A stretch of 64,000 nt of DNA from Diphasiastrum complanatum (GCA_029204225.1 CM055096.1:44871967-44935966), one strand, 5' to 3'; counted from the first letter of the stretch, positions 22,774 to 33,918 are shown. Made by a program: numbers and translations. The notes: generated from the letters alone by a model not told the origin.

Positions 22774-24958
22774 ATGTTTACATTATCTTGAACTATGCAT
22801 AACAAAAGTATGCATGTGTAACTCATAGCCTTTGAGTTGAGACATATAAATGTCTTCTTCAATAACTCCATGTTAAAATGCAGTTTGCATATCCATCTGG
22901 TAAATCTCTAAATCTGTCACTATTTCAAATGAAAGTAAAAGTCTCGATGAATGTTTGACCACGGGATTGGAATTTTTTGAATAATCAATATTCGGAATTT
23001 GAGAGAATCCTATGGCAACTAATCTTGCCTTCCATCGATCAACTGAACCATCAACTTTGTATTTGATGCGATAAATCCCTTTGTAGAAAATGATGTTTTT
23101 ACCATCTGACAGGTCTGTGATAGTCCATGTTTGGCTTTTGATAAGAGATTTATACTCTTTGTTTATCACTGATTTTCATTGATCTGTATATGGAATAGAA
23201 ATGGCTCCTCGACAAAATAACAAGTGGTTATAGCATTGTCAATAAATCTGTCGGGAGGAAATATGTTTTGAGTCAATCTTAGAAGAGTTGGCTTTTTTGG
23301 CCGCCACTGCTGCGGCTATGTCAAGTTGTCTTCCGAATCATTGATTGGAGTAGAGTCAAGATTAGTATGAATTGCCTTGATTTTCTTGGAAGTTTGATTC
23401 TTAGCTTTTTGCTTGAATTGCTAAAATACTTGAAGGATCCTGATTTGTCAAAGTATTTTGTCCTCCTATCAAGAGAGTTCGAGAGGGTCCACATATGTCG
23501 TTGTGCACAATATCTAGCACAACTTTGAATATGTGTTGCGAATTAGACTTGAAAGGAGATCTAGCATGCTTGGCTAGAACACAACTTCAACAAACTATAC
23601 AGTCTAAAATATTGATGCAATTGAGATCTCAAACAATCCTTTTCGTTGACATATTTCGAAAACTAGTAAAATCAACATGACCCATTATGTAATGCCATAG
23701 TAGATCTATCTTCCAAAGTAGAAGTAGATAGAGCTTGAATAGTCGAAGCATTGCAATGACTAAGCTTATAAAGATTACCTTGCCTTTTTTCAAGTGCAAG
23801 TACCCTTCTACTTTTGTCTAATATCGAATAAGTATTAGAATCAAATTCGACCTTATGGCCCAATTGGCGATTCTACTACTAGAAAGTATATTTTTGGTAA
23901 GATTCGAAACATGAAGAACAGTTGGAATGAAAGTAGTACCATCTCGAAATTGCAATTTGATAGTGTCAATACCATCAATACTATGAGTACTGGTATCGTC
24001 CAATGAAGCGTACTTTTGAGTCGTAGCTTGATTGTACTCATGAAATTAATTTTGTTGGCTTGTCATATGCTGAGTAGCATCTAAATTCAAATACCAAGAA
24101 TCGACATCTTGTCAGTCTTCATTTGCCAAAAAAAGTTGCTTCATAAGCTTTTTTGTCGAAATATTTCAAACCCTTTGCTACATTAGCATATTGCTGTTGC
24201 TGTTGCTTTTTCGATTTGAGAATTCGAAGCAAATGGTCAATGTGTTTGCAATATTTGCAAAATAGTTCTGATTTTGATAAAGCTTGTGCCTTATCCTAAA
24301 TTTGAATTTCATGATTTTTTAGACTTTTTTTTTCTTATCGAATTTCTTTGAATAAAGAGCTTTTGATTTTGCTGTCGAATGAGAAAATGAACATCCATTT
24401 CTCCGGATCTCTTCCTGGAATAGCATAGACATAGATGAAACTCGTGTTAATGTAAGACCTTGCTGAGTAGAAATGATGATTACCCAATTTTCATAGGTGT
24501 CAAGAAGGCTCGACAGGAGAGTCATGAAGGCATTTGCATTGTCGATTTCTGCGCCACTTGCAAACATCTGCTCAAGAAGATTTTTGAATTTGTTCAGGTG
24601 ATTTGAGATCAAATTTGTATCAACCATTTTGAATGAGAATTTTTTTTTTCTCAGATGAAGTTTGGCAGTCATGTCTCTAATGTCAATAGAGAGTGCTTAG
24701 AGTATTCCAATATCTTAACGAAGATTGAGCACATGGAATATGATTGATATGATTATCTCTGATATTGAGAGTGATAAGAGCGAAGGCCTTCTCATCCTTC
24801 TGCTTCCACTTGGTAATGGCCGCAATTGGCTTAATCTCAATACCTTTGACAACTTCCCAAAGCTTTTTCACTTGTAGGATCACCCTCATTTTTAATTTCC
24901 ATAAGTGATAATTGTCGCCATCCAACTTTTCAATAGAATTTGAAGATGACGCATCCAT
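22774..24958 (-). pseudogene. Old copia element G: gag, protease and partial RT
   Basis: A degenerate minus-strand element of a different lineage. Gag starts at 24958 (MDASSSNSIEKLDGDNYHLW, KMRVILQVKKLWEVV) and continues in a shifted frame (24672-24319). A glutamine-rich linker follows near 24200. The protease second half is readable near 23860-24000 (DGIDTIKLQFRDGT, LHVSNLTKNILSS). RT N-terminus lies at 23169-22873 (YKSLIKSQTW, IYRIKYKVDGS, ARLVAIGFSQ, YQMDMQTAF), followed by EEDIYMSQ up to the F junction. Most of integrase is absent. Multiple stops and shifts mark it as the oldest layer of this cluster. J lies just upstream of its gag start, in its leader. Confidence 0.82.
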
Positions 24959-25020
24959 AGAAGACAGATTTAATATTTAAAATATGGTAATAAAGATGAA
25001 CGATTTGAACTAGTAACAAA

Positions 25021-25830
25021 TGTGAAAGTTCACACATGTGGGAATGTCCTAATGTGTGAAATTGATCTCCTAAGCTTGGCTCATGCACTATAGATCACCT
25101 ATTGATTGAAATCCAAGATCAATGACAAGATCTAAGGCAAAAAGACCATTCTACATGCATTCATTCATTACCAAAAGGTGTTTCACACGTGTGAAATAAT
25201 TCATGAGATAAACTAAGTCCCAACAAGCTCCTCTCCTCTGGGAGAGAGAGAAAACACCACTTTTGGGCTCATCTAGAGAGAGAAGGCAATACAAGCAAAA
25301 TTGGCAGATCTCCAAATTGACTCAAAAACTCATAGATCTCTCATAAATTAATGAGGAGAATTAAAGTACCTATAGAAACTCATGGAGATCCATGCTTGAT
25401 TCTTATTGGACCCCTTAAACATAGCCTCTCTAATCCTATTGGATGTGTGATGTAACATCTCTCACTTTTGGACCCTTCCAACACATCTCTCTTATGATTG
25501 GACCCTTTGACTTTTGCCACCACATAGGGTGCATCACTCATCTAACCTAAACTTGACATGTGTAAGCAACCTAAGTAGCTCGAGTTACATCACAATTGAA
25601 TTTTGGCCTAATCATGACAAAACATGTGTACTTGACCATTTGACCTCTAAAGCCAAAATTGGCCCTATCAAAGTTCTACACCAAGATGCTTGATGTAAAA
25701 TCTTTATGATACCTCTAAAATCAACATGACTAAACTATTTTTACTTTTTCTACATGTGGGAACATGCTCCACACATGTGATATTTTCTCACACAAAAAAT
25801 ATCCAAGATAGATTTTGACAATTTTTTACA
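25021..25830 (-). repeat. Element J 3' LTR (810 bp)
   Basis: In element orientation it starts TGTAAAAAATTGTCAAAATC after the purine run TTTCTGAGGAG and ends GTGAACTTTCACA. It aligns with 32272-33075 throughout. It carries CACACGTGTG at about 25191-25200 and several CACATGTG variants. Confidence 0.88.
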
Positions 25831-25943
25831 CTCCTCAGAAACTAGCTTGGTAAGATTAAGGAATTTGTGAAACTTTTTGAGTGGATCCTTTGCTATGCAT
25901 ATGAAGTAAAAGGCCATCAAAAGGATCCATCATAACAGCACCC

Positions 25944-26804
25944 TCACCATATCCATGATAAGATTTCTTTGGTAGAAATCATTTGCCAACACCTTTGGAG
26001 AGCATTCCACCAATTTGCCACTATATCCACGTGTTTCCTCCATTCTTGATGATGATCTTTGATTTGAAAGTACCGTTTGCATGAAGATGGCTGCACCATG
26101 ATGAAAATCATAGGCTTCCATGCCTTATAGATCTCACAAAGATCATAGAGATCAAGATCATAAGATGAGCAGAAGTGTTGATCATCAAGATTAAGCATTC
26201 TAGCTTGACTAGTCCACATACTATGAACTTTATCCATAATGGATCTAATCTTGAAATCAAATACAATATTGACCTTATTGAGGCTAAATACTTTCTCAAG
26301 CATGTAAGTGTCCTTCAAGGATGATTCACTTAATCTCAAGAGAAGTTTACAAATTGCCTCAGACCATGTAAAAACATGAATTTTCAAACTATGAGCAACA
26401 AGCTCATTCTTGTTCTTACTAGATCCAAGAGCATACACTTGATGACTCAACCACTTGCTTTCTAAGTAATTTGGAAACATATCTAAGCCATGAATGAAAA
26501 GTAATATGTCCATGCTAGAGGCATGATACAAGACAATCATTACCTCACTCCAACTATGAGATGTAGAAACCTCATAAAAGCAAGATGGTACATCAAGTAA
26601 TGAAAGAGAAGCATGAGAGAATATGATGGAGTGAATACCACCTGAAACTTGCCTCTCTTCACCATGAACTTTGAGCCACAAAGACTCAGCCTTGCCCCTT
26701 GAATATCCCCTTGAAACCATGTGTTGAGAAGACTCCTCCTCAAGCCTTGGCAAATCTCTATCATACACTTGGAATTTTGGTAGATTTGAGAATCCTGCCA
26801 TCAC
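25944..26804 (-). CDS. Element J 286-codon frame, RT-position domain shared with B
   Basis: An open frame whose start resembles the copia integrase tail (YDRDLPRL, SRGYSRGKAESLWL, compare the family's RRSxRxxAEPSRL) and whose remainder occupies the RT/RNase H position. It aligns along its length with the C-terminal part of the B polyprotein: LGSSKNKNELV, KLLLRLSESSLKDTYMLEKV, IRSIMDKVHSMWTSQAR, DLDLYDL and the identical end ISTKEILSWIW. No YVDD, no RNase H Asp/Glu motif. Weak echoes of RT survive (VFTWSEA against VFICQSR in F; an IVLYHASSMDIL stretch at the YVDD position). I think it is a strongly diverged RT relic kept open, but a captured foreign sequence is not excluded. Confidence 0.6.
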   Translation of the reverse strand: MMAGFSNLPKFQVYDRDLPRLEEESSQHMVSRGYSRGKAESLWLKVHGEERQVSGGIHSIIFSHASLSLLDVPSCFYEVSTSHSWSEVMIVLYHASSMDILLFIHGLDMFPNYLESKWLSHQVYALGSSKNKNELVAHSLKIHVFTWSEAICKLLLRLSESSLKDTYMLEKVFSLNKVNIVFDFKIRSIMDKVHSMWTSQARMLNLDDQHFCSSYDLDLYDLCEIYKAWKPMIFIMVQPSSCKRYFQIKDHHQEWRKHVDIVANWWNALQRCWQMISTKEILSWIW

Positions 26805-27241
26805 CTCTTGATTGAAATTGGATCCTCCTTACTCCTTATGTGCAAAGATATATTGGCAAAGAAAATGGATCTAAAGATTCCCAAAGTATCAACTAAAGCA
26901 ATCTTCATATCCAACAATTTTGATAAGAGGTACCGCCAATTGAAGTCTTCAAGCAAAAAGTCACATGAAATAGCACTATCTTTGCTTCTACATGATGAAA
27001 TGAAATCATCCAAATGAACAAGATAAGATAATTGATGAGAAGTAGACCTTCTTGGCAATAACTCTCCATGTGCTTTAACCAAAGCACTATCTTCATGAGC
27101 TTCACCATCTTGGAACATAGATTAAGGTAGATCACTTGCCTCCTCCTTGAGACGATCCAAGCTCCTCTTGGCCACACTTCCACAAGGATTAGCATCAATT
27201 TGAAAAGCTTACCACAACTAGTCCCTCTTGCTACCTTCTCA
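26805..27241 (-). pseudogene. Element J protease-end and integrase C-terminal relic
   Basis: Minus-strand reading from 27241 begins with sequence resembling the end of copia protease (nucleotides like 'cttttcaaattgatgctaat'; compare C near 59260-59290). Further on it contains the integrase C-terminal echoes DTLGIFRSIFFANISLHIRS and SKEDPIS (compare LRVFGCLCFVHIPLET and KKEDPS in E). Two frames are involved (26905-27198 and 26801-27118), so at least one frameshift occurred. The integrase core is absent. Confidence 0.6.
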
Positions 27242-27978
27242 TGTGAAGAATTGAAAAAGATTATCTATGTTAGATATAGGGGTCTTATGTTTTTTACATC
27301 AAGCATCTAGGTGTAGGATGTTGATAGGAATAAATTTGGCATAGATGGCAAATTATGCATTTCCACTTGTAATGCCACTATTGAGCCAAAATAGAGTAAG
27401 AGGCTAAACACTTGCTAATTAGAGTGTAGACAAGTGTAAAGTTTTTGTTTGATGAATTCCAAGAGGTCCAATAGGATATAGAGGTGGAACCTTGTGAGGT
27501 TCAATAGGAAATTGAGGTGTGCTTGAATATAGTCCAATAGAATTAAGAGGTGCATAGATCAATGATCCAATAGGATCAAGAGGTGACAAAATGTGGTCCA
27601 ATCATAGTTAAGCATAGTGGTAGCTCGTGGACCTACTAGTATCATTGTACTCCTCATTTTGAAGTTAATTGATTTGGTGATTTCATGGATTTTGTGAGTT
27701 ATTGGATTTCTAGCTTTCTCTCTCTACCCGAGAGCTCTTGATGCATTTTCTCTCTCTACTCAAGGAGAGCAGCTTGTTTTTACTTAGATTATTTTTTGAA
27801 TACTTCCCACACGTGTGAGTGAGAGTTGGAAGTGATTGAATGCATGTAGTAGTGTGTTTTTGCCATAGGATTCAAGATTGATCTTGAATCTCAATCTAGT
27901 CTTGATCTTGGTGCATCTACACACCGTAGGAGATCACAAGTACATGTAGTGGACAGTCCACACGTGTGAAATTTAACA
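27242..27978 (+). repeat. Element E 5' LTR (737 bp)
   Basis: Starts TGTGAAGAATTG, ends GAAATTTAACA. It contains CACACGTGTG twice (about 27808 and 27958), CT-rich blocks ('tttctctctctacccgagag') and many 'ccaatag' repeats. It is related to the B LTR and very close to the F LTR. Confidence 0.9.
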
Positions 27979-27991
27979 TGGTATCAGAGCC
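27979..27991 (+). other. Element E primer-binding site
   Basis: TGGTATCAGAGCC directly follows the LTR. It is complementary to the 3' end of plant initiator methionine tRNA, the usual minus-strand primer of copia elements. Confidence 0.93.
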
Positions 27992-28735
27992 TACCTAAGG
28001 TTACCATGCATTTTGATCCATCTAAGTGAAAAAATTTTCATCAATCTTGAGCTAGAAGTTGTCAAGGCCCATTTTCCTAGCTATCTTGTTCAATCTTGGA
28101 TCAAAAGAGATCAAAAGGACATTGATTGGGTCTGACCTGGTACTGTACGGAATCAGGTGCTCAGACACGTGTGAGGAACATCCAATTTCAGTTTGGAAGT
28201 TCTCTCTCATGTTTGATCCATTTATCTTGCTTGATAGCTTGTTTTGAAGCTATTTTTGTCTAGTTTCTGTTGCAATCAGTTTCATTTCATTTGGTTGAGC
28301 CAATCAAAAGTTATAAGCTTTTGAAGAGGGCTAGGTAGGGCACCTAGACCTGGGTGGACACATTTGGTTTGGTCAAGAGGTTGCTTGGTTGATCCAAAAT
28401 CACAGTTGTATGCTTGCCAATCTCATCTATATGTGATCTAGGCACTATTTTGAGATATTAGCCATTTTGTTTCATGCAATATCATTGTATTTGAGTCAAA
28501 TTTGGTTTCTTAGTGTATTTCACACGTGCTAAGAGTGTTAGATCCTAACTTTTCCTATACTCCATCATTTGATGTGAAATAGATCTTGTTTTAGAGAGAT
28601 TTGAGTAGCTAGTGAGAATCAATTCACAAATTGTTGTAAGATCTTTTATAGGAGGAGATAGTACTCAATTATTGGATCCTATTGAAAGTGTGTAACAACA
28701 TTTATTGTTCATCATTTGAGTTTTCTTCACTTCAA

Positions 28736-29317
28736 ATGTCTTCAATGGGTTCATCCTTGTTGGAACCAAGTGAAAGATTGACCACTTCAAATTATTCAAT
28801 TTGGAAAATGAGGATGGAGTCCATCTTGATCCTTCAAGTGATGGACATAGTTCTTGGCCTTGAAGAAGAACCACAAGTTCTTTAAGAGGTTCAAAAATAC
28901 AAAAAGAGAGCTAGGATGGCTCTCCACTACATTAAGATGAATGTCTCTAATGAGATATTGAGGGAGATAGGTACTTGTACAACAGCCAAAGAAGCTTGGG
29001 ATTGTCTCAAGACTATCTATGAGGCTAAGAATACCTCTAGGCTTCTCACTCTTAGGAATCAAATCTTTCAAAGTAGCCAAAAGAGTGATGAGAGTGCATC
29101 TAGTTATGTTTTGAGAGTAAAAGATATTCATAGAGAGCTTGCTTGCATTGGTGATTCCATCAATCAAAATGAGCTAGTTCAAGTCATTCTCAATGGCTTG
29201 AGAAGTGAATTTGATAACCTTGTCCAATCCTATGCCATTAAGGAGGAGCTACCAAGTTTGGAGGCTCTCCAAAGTGTGCTTTTTCAGAAGAATCAAGACA
29301 AGAGTACAAGCTCTTGA
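28736..29317 (+). pseudogene. Element E gag, damaged
   Basis: The same gag as F from the ATG at 28736. Compared with F it has a 3-bp loss after LILQ and a C-to-T change that makes a stop (TAA) after the codons for EEPQVL. The frame then reopens to TGA at 29315-29317. The capsid landmarks ALHYIKMNVSNEIL, TSRLLTLRNQIF and LVQVILNGL are intact. The one-base gag/pol frame change is shared with F. Confidence 0.85.
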
Positions 29318-31299
29318 GGATGGACAAGCTTTCTCTCACTCATAATGATGGCAAAGCTCTCTTTGCCAAGGATAAGCACAAAGAGAGGAGCAAGAACCAA
29401 CATCAACAATCCTCAAGCAAGGACAAAGTCAAATCCAAAGACAAAGATGAGGAGGAAGATGATTCCTCTAATGCTTCATCATCCAAGCTCAAGAAGAAGA
29501 AGAAGATCAAGTGCTTTTATTGTGGCAAGAAAGGTCATTATGCCACCAATTGCTTCAAAAAGAAGAATCAACTCAAGCAAGCCAATATTACCAATGAGAA
29601 GGAAGACACTATTGCAAGTGATGGAGAGGGATCTCTTATGGTCTCTAGTTTCTCATCTACTCCTTTCAAGAAGGACGGCCTATGGTATATTGATAGTGGA
29701 GCCTCTTCACATATGTGTAGCTCCAAGGACTCTTTCTCTTCTATTGCACCTTATGATGGAGTGAAGAAATCAATATACACTGCAAATGATTCTGAATGTC
29801 CTATTGAAGGCATAGGGAACATTCCCTTGAAGCTTGCATCCTCTAAAGTTCTTTCTCTCTCTAGAGTTCTTTATGTACCTAAGCTTACCAAGAATCTTAT
29901 TAGTGTTGGCCAATTGCTTGATAATGGCCTTGATGTAAAACTCAATGTTGATACTTGCACTATCAAGAAGAATGATGAGATACTTGCATTAGGATCTAGA
30001 TTTGGTGGCATCTATAAACTAGATCCAAATGAGTATGTGAATGCTTGTAATGTTACTCTTGTGAACAAGCTCTCTATGGAGGAATTATGGCATAGGAGGT
30101 TGGGACATCCCAACTACAAATCCATGCTCTCTATGATCAAAGAATCCAAAGCTATTGGCTTGCCAAAGTCATTCTCCAAGAAGATCAAGCCTTGTGAGGC
30201 TTGTGCTATTGCTAAATCTCACAAAAAGCCATTTACAAGATCTTCTATCAAAAGCAAGCATCCTTTGGAGTTAATCCACTCGGATGTGCATTTCTCATCA
30301 ACTACAAGCAAGGGATGAGCCACTTGTTTTGTTACTTTCATTGATGATTACACAAGATTCACTTGGATATATCTTCTTGCTTCAAAATCTATGGTGTTTG
30401 ATCATTTCCTTATTTTCAAAGCTTATGTAGAGAAGCAATTCTCATTCAAGATTAAAGCTCTTAGAAGTGATGGAGGTGGTGAATATATCTCCAATAAATT
30501 TCAAGATTTTTGTGAGCTTGAAGGCATTAAAAGAGAGTTTTCTTGTGCCTACTCTCCATCTCAAAATGGAGTGGCCGAGAGAAAGAATAGATCTCTATGT
30601 GAATGTGCAAAATCTATGAGAATTGAGGCACCTTTGCCCAAAGATTTTTGGGGAGAAGCCATTAATTGTGCAAATTATCTTGGCAATAGGCTCCCACATA
30701 TAGCTCTTGGAGGAAAGTCACCATATGAAATCTTATTTTTGAAGAAGCCTAAGGTTGATCACCTTAGAGTTTTTGGATGCTTATGCTTTGTCCATATTCC
30801 CTTGGAAACAAGTAAGAAGGAAGATCCTAGTGCATGCAAAGGGATCATGGTTGGATACTCATCCACCAAGAAGGCCTATAGAGTCTTTATACTCTCTACT
30901 TCTCAAGTTATTGAAAGTAGAGATGTTGTCTTTCATGAAGATCAACACTCATCATTTGAAGAGGCCGAGATCAAGAAATCTATGGATGCATCATCAATTA
31001 TTGATTTTGAAGACAATCATGATGTGATGGGGTCGAGATTTGAAGAAGACTCTCCTCGGATTTTTTCGCCAAGAAGATCCATGAGAGATAGATCCGAGCC
31101 TAAGAGGCTCTCATATGTTGACAAAGGCAAACAAGTGGATCTTGATTCCACTAATTATGTTTTTTATGTCTCTCATGAAGAGCCAAAGAATGTACAAGAG
31201 GCACTCAATACCAAGGAGTGGTATGATGCCATGAAGCAAGAGTATGATGCATTGATCACCAACAATACTTGGGAGCTTGTGGATCCTCCTTCCAACAAG
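29318..31299 (+). pseudogene. Element E pol: protease and integrase, truncated at RT
   Basis: Zinc knuckle (CFYCGKKGHYATNC), protease (WYIDSGASSHMC), pre-integrase zinc region, integrase catalytic motifs (IHSDVHF, LRSDGGGEYIS, NGVAERKNR) and integrase C-terminus to RRSMRDRSEPKRLSYVDKGK. A single-base change turns a glycine codon into TGA at 30316-30318 (after STTSKG). The frame continues from there into RT codons NTWELVDPPSNK, where the element is cut. The 11 bp deleted in F are present here, so neither copy derives directly from the other in its present state. Confidence 0.88.
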
Positions 31300-31527
31300 T
31301 CACACAACAATTCATTTGAAACATTTATCTTTATGATACGTAGAGCCATCTTAGCTCTCTTTTTGTTCTTTTGGACCTCTTGGAGCTCTTGAGGCTCCTC
31401 TTCAAGTCCTAGCACAATCTTCATCACATCTTGGAGCACCAAATGGACTCCATTCTAGGCTTCCAAATAGAATAGTTGGAGGTAGATAGTCTCTCACTAG
31501 ATTCCAATAGAAAGGAACCCATAGATG
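31300..31527 (-). pseudogene. Element J gag N-terminal fragment
   Basis: In element orientation the ATG at 31527 opens MASMGSFLLESSERLSTSNY; after a one-base shift follow VLQDVMKIVLGLEEEP and the ALHYIKMNVSNE-like KMALRIIKINVSNELL. This is the start of a copia gag related to B and E. It ends at the E junction. Confidence 0.85.
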
Positions 31528-32258
31528 CCATATAATAGTGAAGACTCATTGTGATTTAGACAATAAAATGTTGCTTCTCTCTCACTATAGTTTCCTTGAA
31601 AGGTGTACTACCAACTCCTATGCAAGATCTTGCAACAAAATGTGAGATTGATCTCACTAGCTCTACCAATCTCTCTCAAACTAGATCAACCTCTCATCAA
31701 TTGATGGAGTATAGGCAATGTTTGGGTCAAACTATCTTTGGCATGTGTGAAACACTCCAAGAATCCACAAATCACTCAAATACAAGCCAATTTTATGAAA
31801 GAAAGTGGGTATGACCTCAAAATGATTACTAGATCTCAAATAGATGACATTGGCAAGCCTCTTCTTGAATTTTTTGGTCAAACTAGCAAGATATGATCAA
31901 ACCAAATGTGTCCATACAGGTCTAGGTGCCCTACCTAACCCTTTTCAAAATCTTATAACTTTTGATTGGCTCACCAAATGGATTGAAACAAATTGCCACA
32001 AAAACTAGACAAAACTAGCTTTCAAACAAGCTGTCTAGCACCAAATTTGGATCTAACTTGGAAGAGAACCGACCAAATGAATTTGGCTATCCTTCACATG
32101 TGTCTGAGTCTGTACAGTACTAGAATCCATATGATAATGAATCCTCTTGATCCAAATTTGTTTGAGATAGCATGGGAGATGCAATCAACACTCTCTAGAT
32201 CTTGATTTTCATGAAAATTTTGAAACTATAAATGATAGATGCATCAAAAGCTTAGGTA
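31528..32258 (-). other. Element J leader
   Basis: Untranslated sequence between primer site and gag. Like the B and E leaders it carries a 'gtctgagtctgtacagtac' type segment, next to CACATGTG, and the phrase 'agccaatcaaaagttataag'. This shows common ancestry of J, B and E leaders. No gene. Confidence 0.65.
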
Positions 32259-32271
32259 GGCTCTGATACCA
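32259..32271 (-). other. Element J primer-binding site
   Basis: In element orientation TGGTATCAGAGCC, complementary to initiator tRNA-Met, directly after the 5' LTR. Confidence 0.92.
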
Positions 32272-33075
32272 TGTGAAAATTCACACATGTGGGAATGTGC
32301 TAATGTGTGAAATTGATCTCCTAAGCTTGGATCATGCACTATAGATCACCTACTGATTGAAATCCGAGATCAATGACCATTCTACATGCATTCATTCATT
32401 ACCAAAAGGTGTTTCACATGTGTGGAAGACTTCATGAAATAAACTAAGTCCCAACAAGCTCCTCTCCTCGGTTAGAGAGAGAAAATACCACTTTTGGGCT
32501 CATCTAGAGAAGGCAATACAAGCAAAATTGGCAAATCTCCAAATTGACTCAAAAACTCATAGATCTCTCATACATTAATGAAGGGAATGAAAGCACATAT
32601 AGAAACTCGTGGAGATCCATGCTTGATTCTTATTGGACCCCTTAAACATATGCTCTGTAATCCTATTGGATGTGTGATGCAACATCCCTCACTTTTGATT
32701 GGACCCTTCCAACACATCTCTCTCTTATGAAAAAGACCCTTTGACTTTTGCCACTACATAGGGTGCATCACTCATCAAATCTAAACTTGACATGTGTAAG
32801 CAACTTAATTCGCTCGAGTCACATAACAATTGAATTTTGGCCTAATCATGACAAAACATGTGTACTTGAGCTTTTGATTTCTAAAGCCAAAATTGGCCCT
32901 ATCAAAGTTCTACACCAAGATGCTTGATACAAAATCTTTATGATACCCCTAAAGTCAACATGACTAAACTATTTTTACTTTTTCTACATGTGGGAACATG
33001 CTTCACACATGTGATATTTTCTCACAAACTAGAAACATAATAAATATCCAAGATAGATTTTGACAATTTTTCACA
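32272..33075 (-). repeat. Element J 5' LTR (804 bp)
   Basis: In element orientation it starts TGTGAAAAATTGTCAAAATC and ends GTGAATTTTCACA. It is followed outward by the duplication acgaa (33076-33080). A 20-bp and a 4-bp indel plus dispersed substitutions separate it from the 3' copy. Confidence 0.88.
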
Positions 33076-33203
33076 ACGAAGCTGTGCCAGCTTGGAAAAT
33101 GGAAATAAGCTGCATAAGAATCGAATAACTATTTGACGATAGTTCGAGTGCATGTAGAATGATAATTAATATAATAATACAACTATTTTGATACTATCAT
33201 AAA

Positions 33204-33905
33204 TGTGAAGAATTGCCAAAAATTGGCAAATCTAGCTTGATCAGAAACCATGTAGTATAATGTAAATTTTGTACATAAGTGAATTCCACACATGTGAGGC
33301 CAAGATGCGACGTGGCAACCCACTCCTAATGTAGGTTAGGTCAAGTCCATAGGATTGGTCATGTCATTTTGGTAGTGATTCCTAGTTTATAGGACCTAAA
33401 TCCTAGATTTAAGGTGAAAATTTGACCAACTAGCTATCTACCAAGCATGACTCTAGGAAATAGACTAGGTTTTCATTTTAGGTCAAGGAGAGTGAGTTAA
33501 CTTCCTTATTACATGCTGGAAATCCACCTAACTTCAATAAGGAAGTCGAATTTGCTATGTATTCCCTCTCTCCATAGTGAGAAGATAGAAATGTTTTAGA
33601 GTTCATTGGCAATCTCAAGCTAGTTCACTATGTACATTGAGTTTTTGTGATCCAAATGAAACCAAATCAATTTCTACTTGTTTCTCAGGTTGAAGGCCGT
33701 ACTACAGCCTGTAGTACACACGTGTGGGCTCGGATTTCAATGTTGATCAATGCTTTTGATTGTTAATGCTTGTTGTTTGTCAAACTACCAATCTAGATCA
33801 ACTTTTTTGTGTCTAGTTTTTTGATAGATTGTTAAGCAAGCATCCAATCACTCTTGTGGATCTTTTGTAGATCCATTTATGGTCCTAATGTACAGTACTT
33901 TCACA
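33204..33905 (+). repeat. Element K 5' LTR (702 bp)
   Basis: Starts TGTGAAGAATTGCC, ends CAGTACTTTCACA. Holds CCGTAC (33697-33702) 14 bp before CACACGTGTG (33717-33726). Confidence 0.9.
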
Positions 33906-33918
33906 TGGTATTAGAGCC
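33906..33918 (+). other. Element K primer-binding site
   Basis: TGGTATTAGAGCC, one mismatch from the initiator tRNA-Met site used by the other elements. Confidence 0.88.

Larger units (their letters stand above)
27242..31299 (+). mobile_element. Element E: copia element lacking its 3' end, nested in J
   Basis: It has a complete 5' LTR, primer site, leader, gag, protease and integrase, and stops at the start of RT (after the codons for PPSNK). At 31299/31300 it joins J gag sequence in the opposite orientation. RT, RNase H, polypurine tract and 3' LTR are missing and no target duplication is visible, so a deletion removed the E 3' half together with part of J. It is nearly identical to F over 28680-31299. 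Confidence 0.88.
25021..33075 (-). mobile_element. Element J: non-autonomous copia element, interrupted by E
   Basis: In element orientation: 5' LTR 33075-32272, primer site 32271-32259, leader, gag N-terminus to 31300, then the opposite-strand element E (27242-31299), then protease-end sequence from 27241, a diverged integrase/RT-like reading frame, polypurine tract and 3' LTR 25830-25021. Flanks are acaaa (25016-25020) and acgaa (33076-33080), a 5-bp duplication with one change. The two LTRs differ by roughly 5% by eye plus a 20-bp indel, so J is much older than E. About 1 kb of J (gag C-terminus to protease) is missing at the E junction. Confidence 0.85.

Noticed and set aside
28059-28247. 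62-codon frame in the E leader, nearly identical in the B leader (47158-47346)
   Set aside because: It begins at TTG, has no ATG, and the similarity is explained by conservation of the whole leader at nucleotide level.
29290-29330. Programmed gag-pol frameshift in E/F
   Set aside because: No clear slippery heptamer with a downstream structure, and B reads through in one frame; a plain one-base loss is simpler.
29345-29764. 139-codon basic frame overlapping E pol (and 21686-22105 in F)
   Set aside because: It is an out-of-frame shadow of the lysine-rich gag-pol linker and protease.
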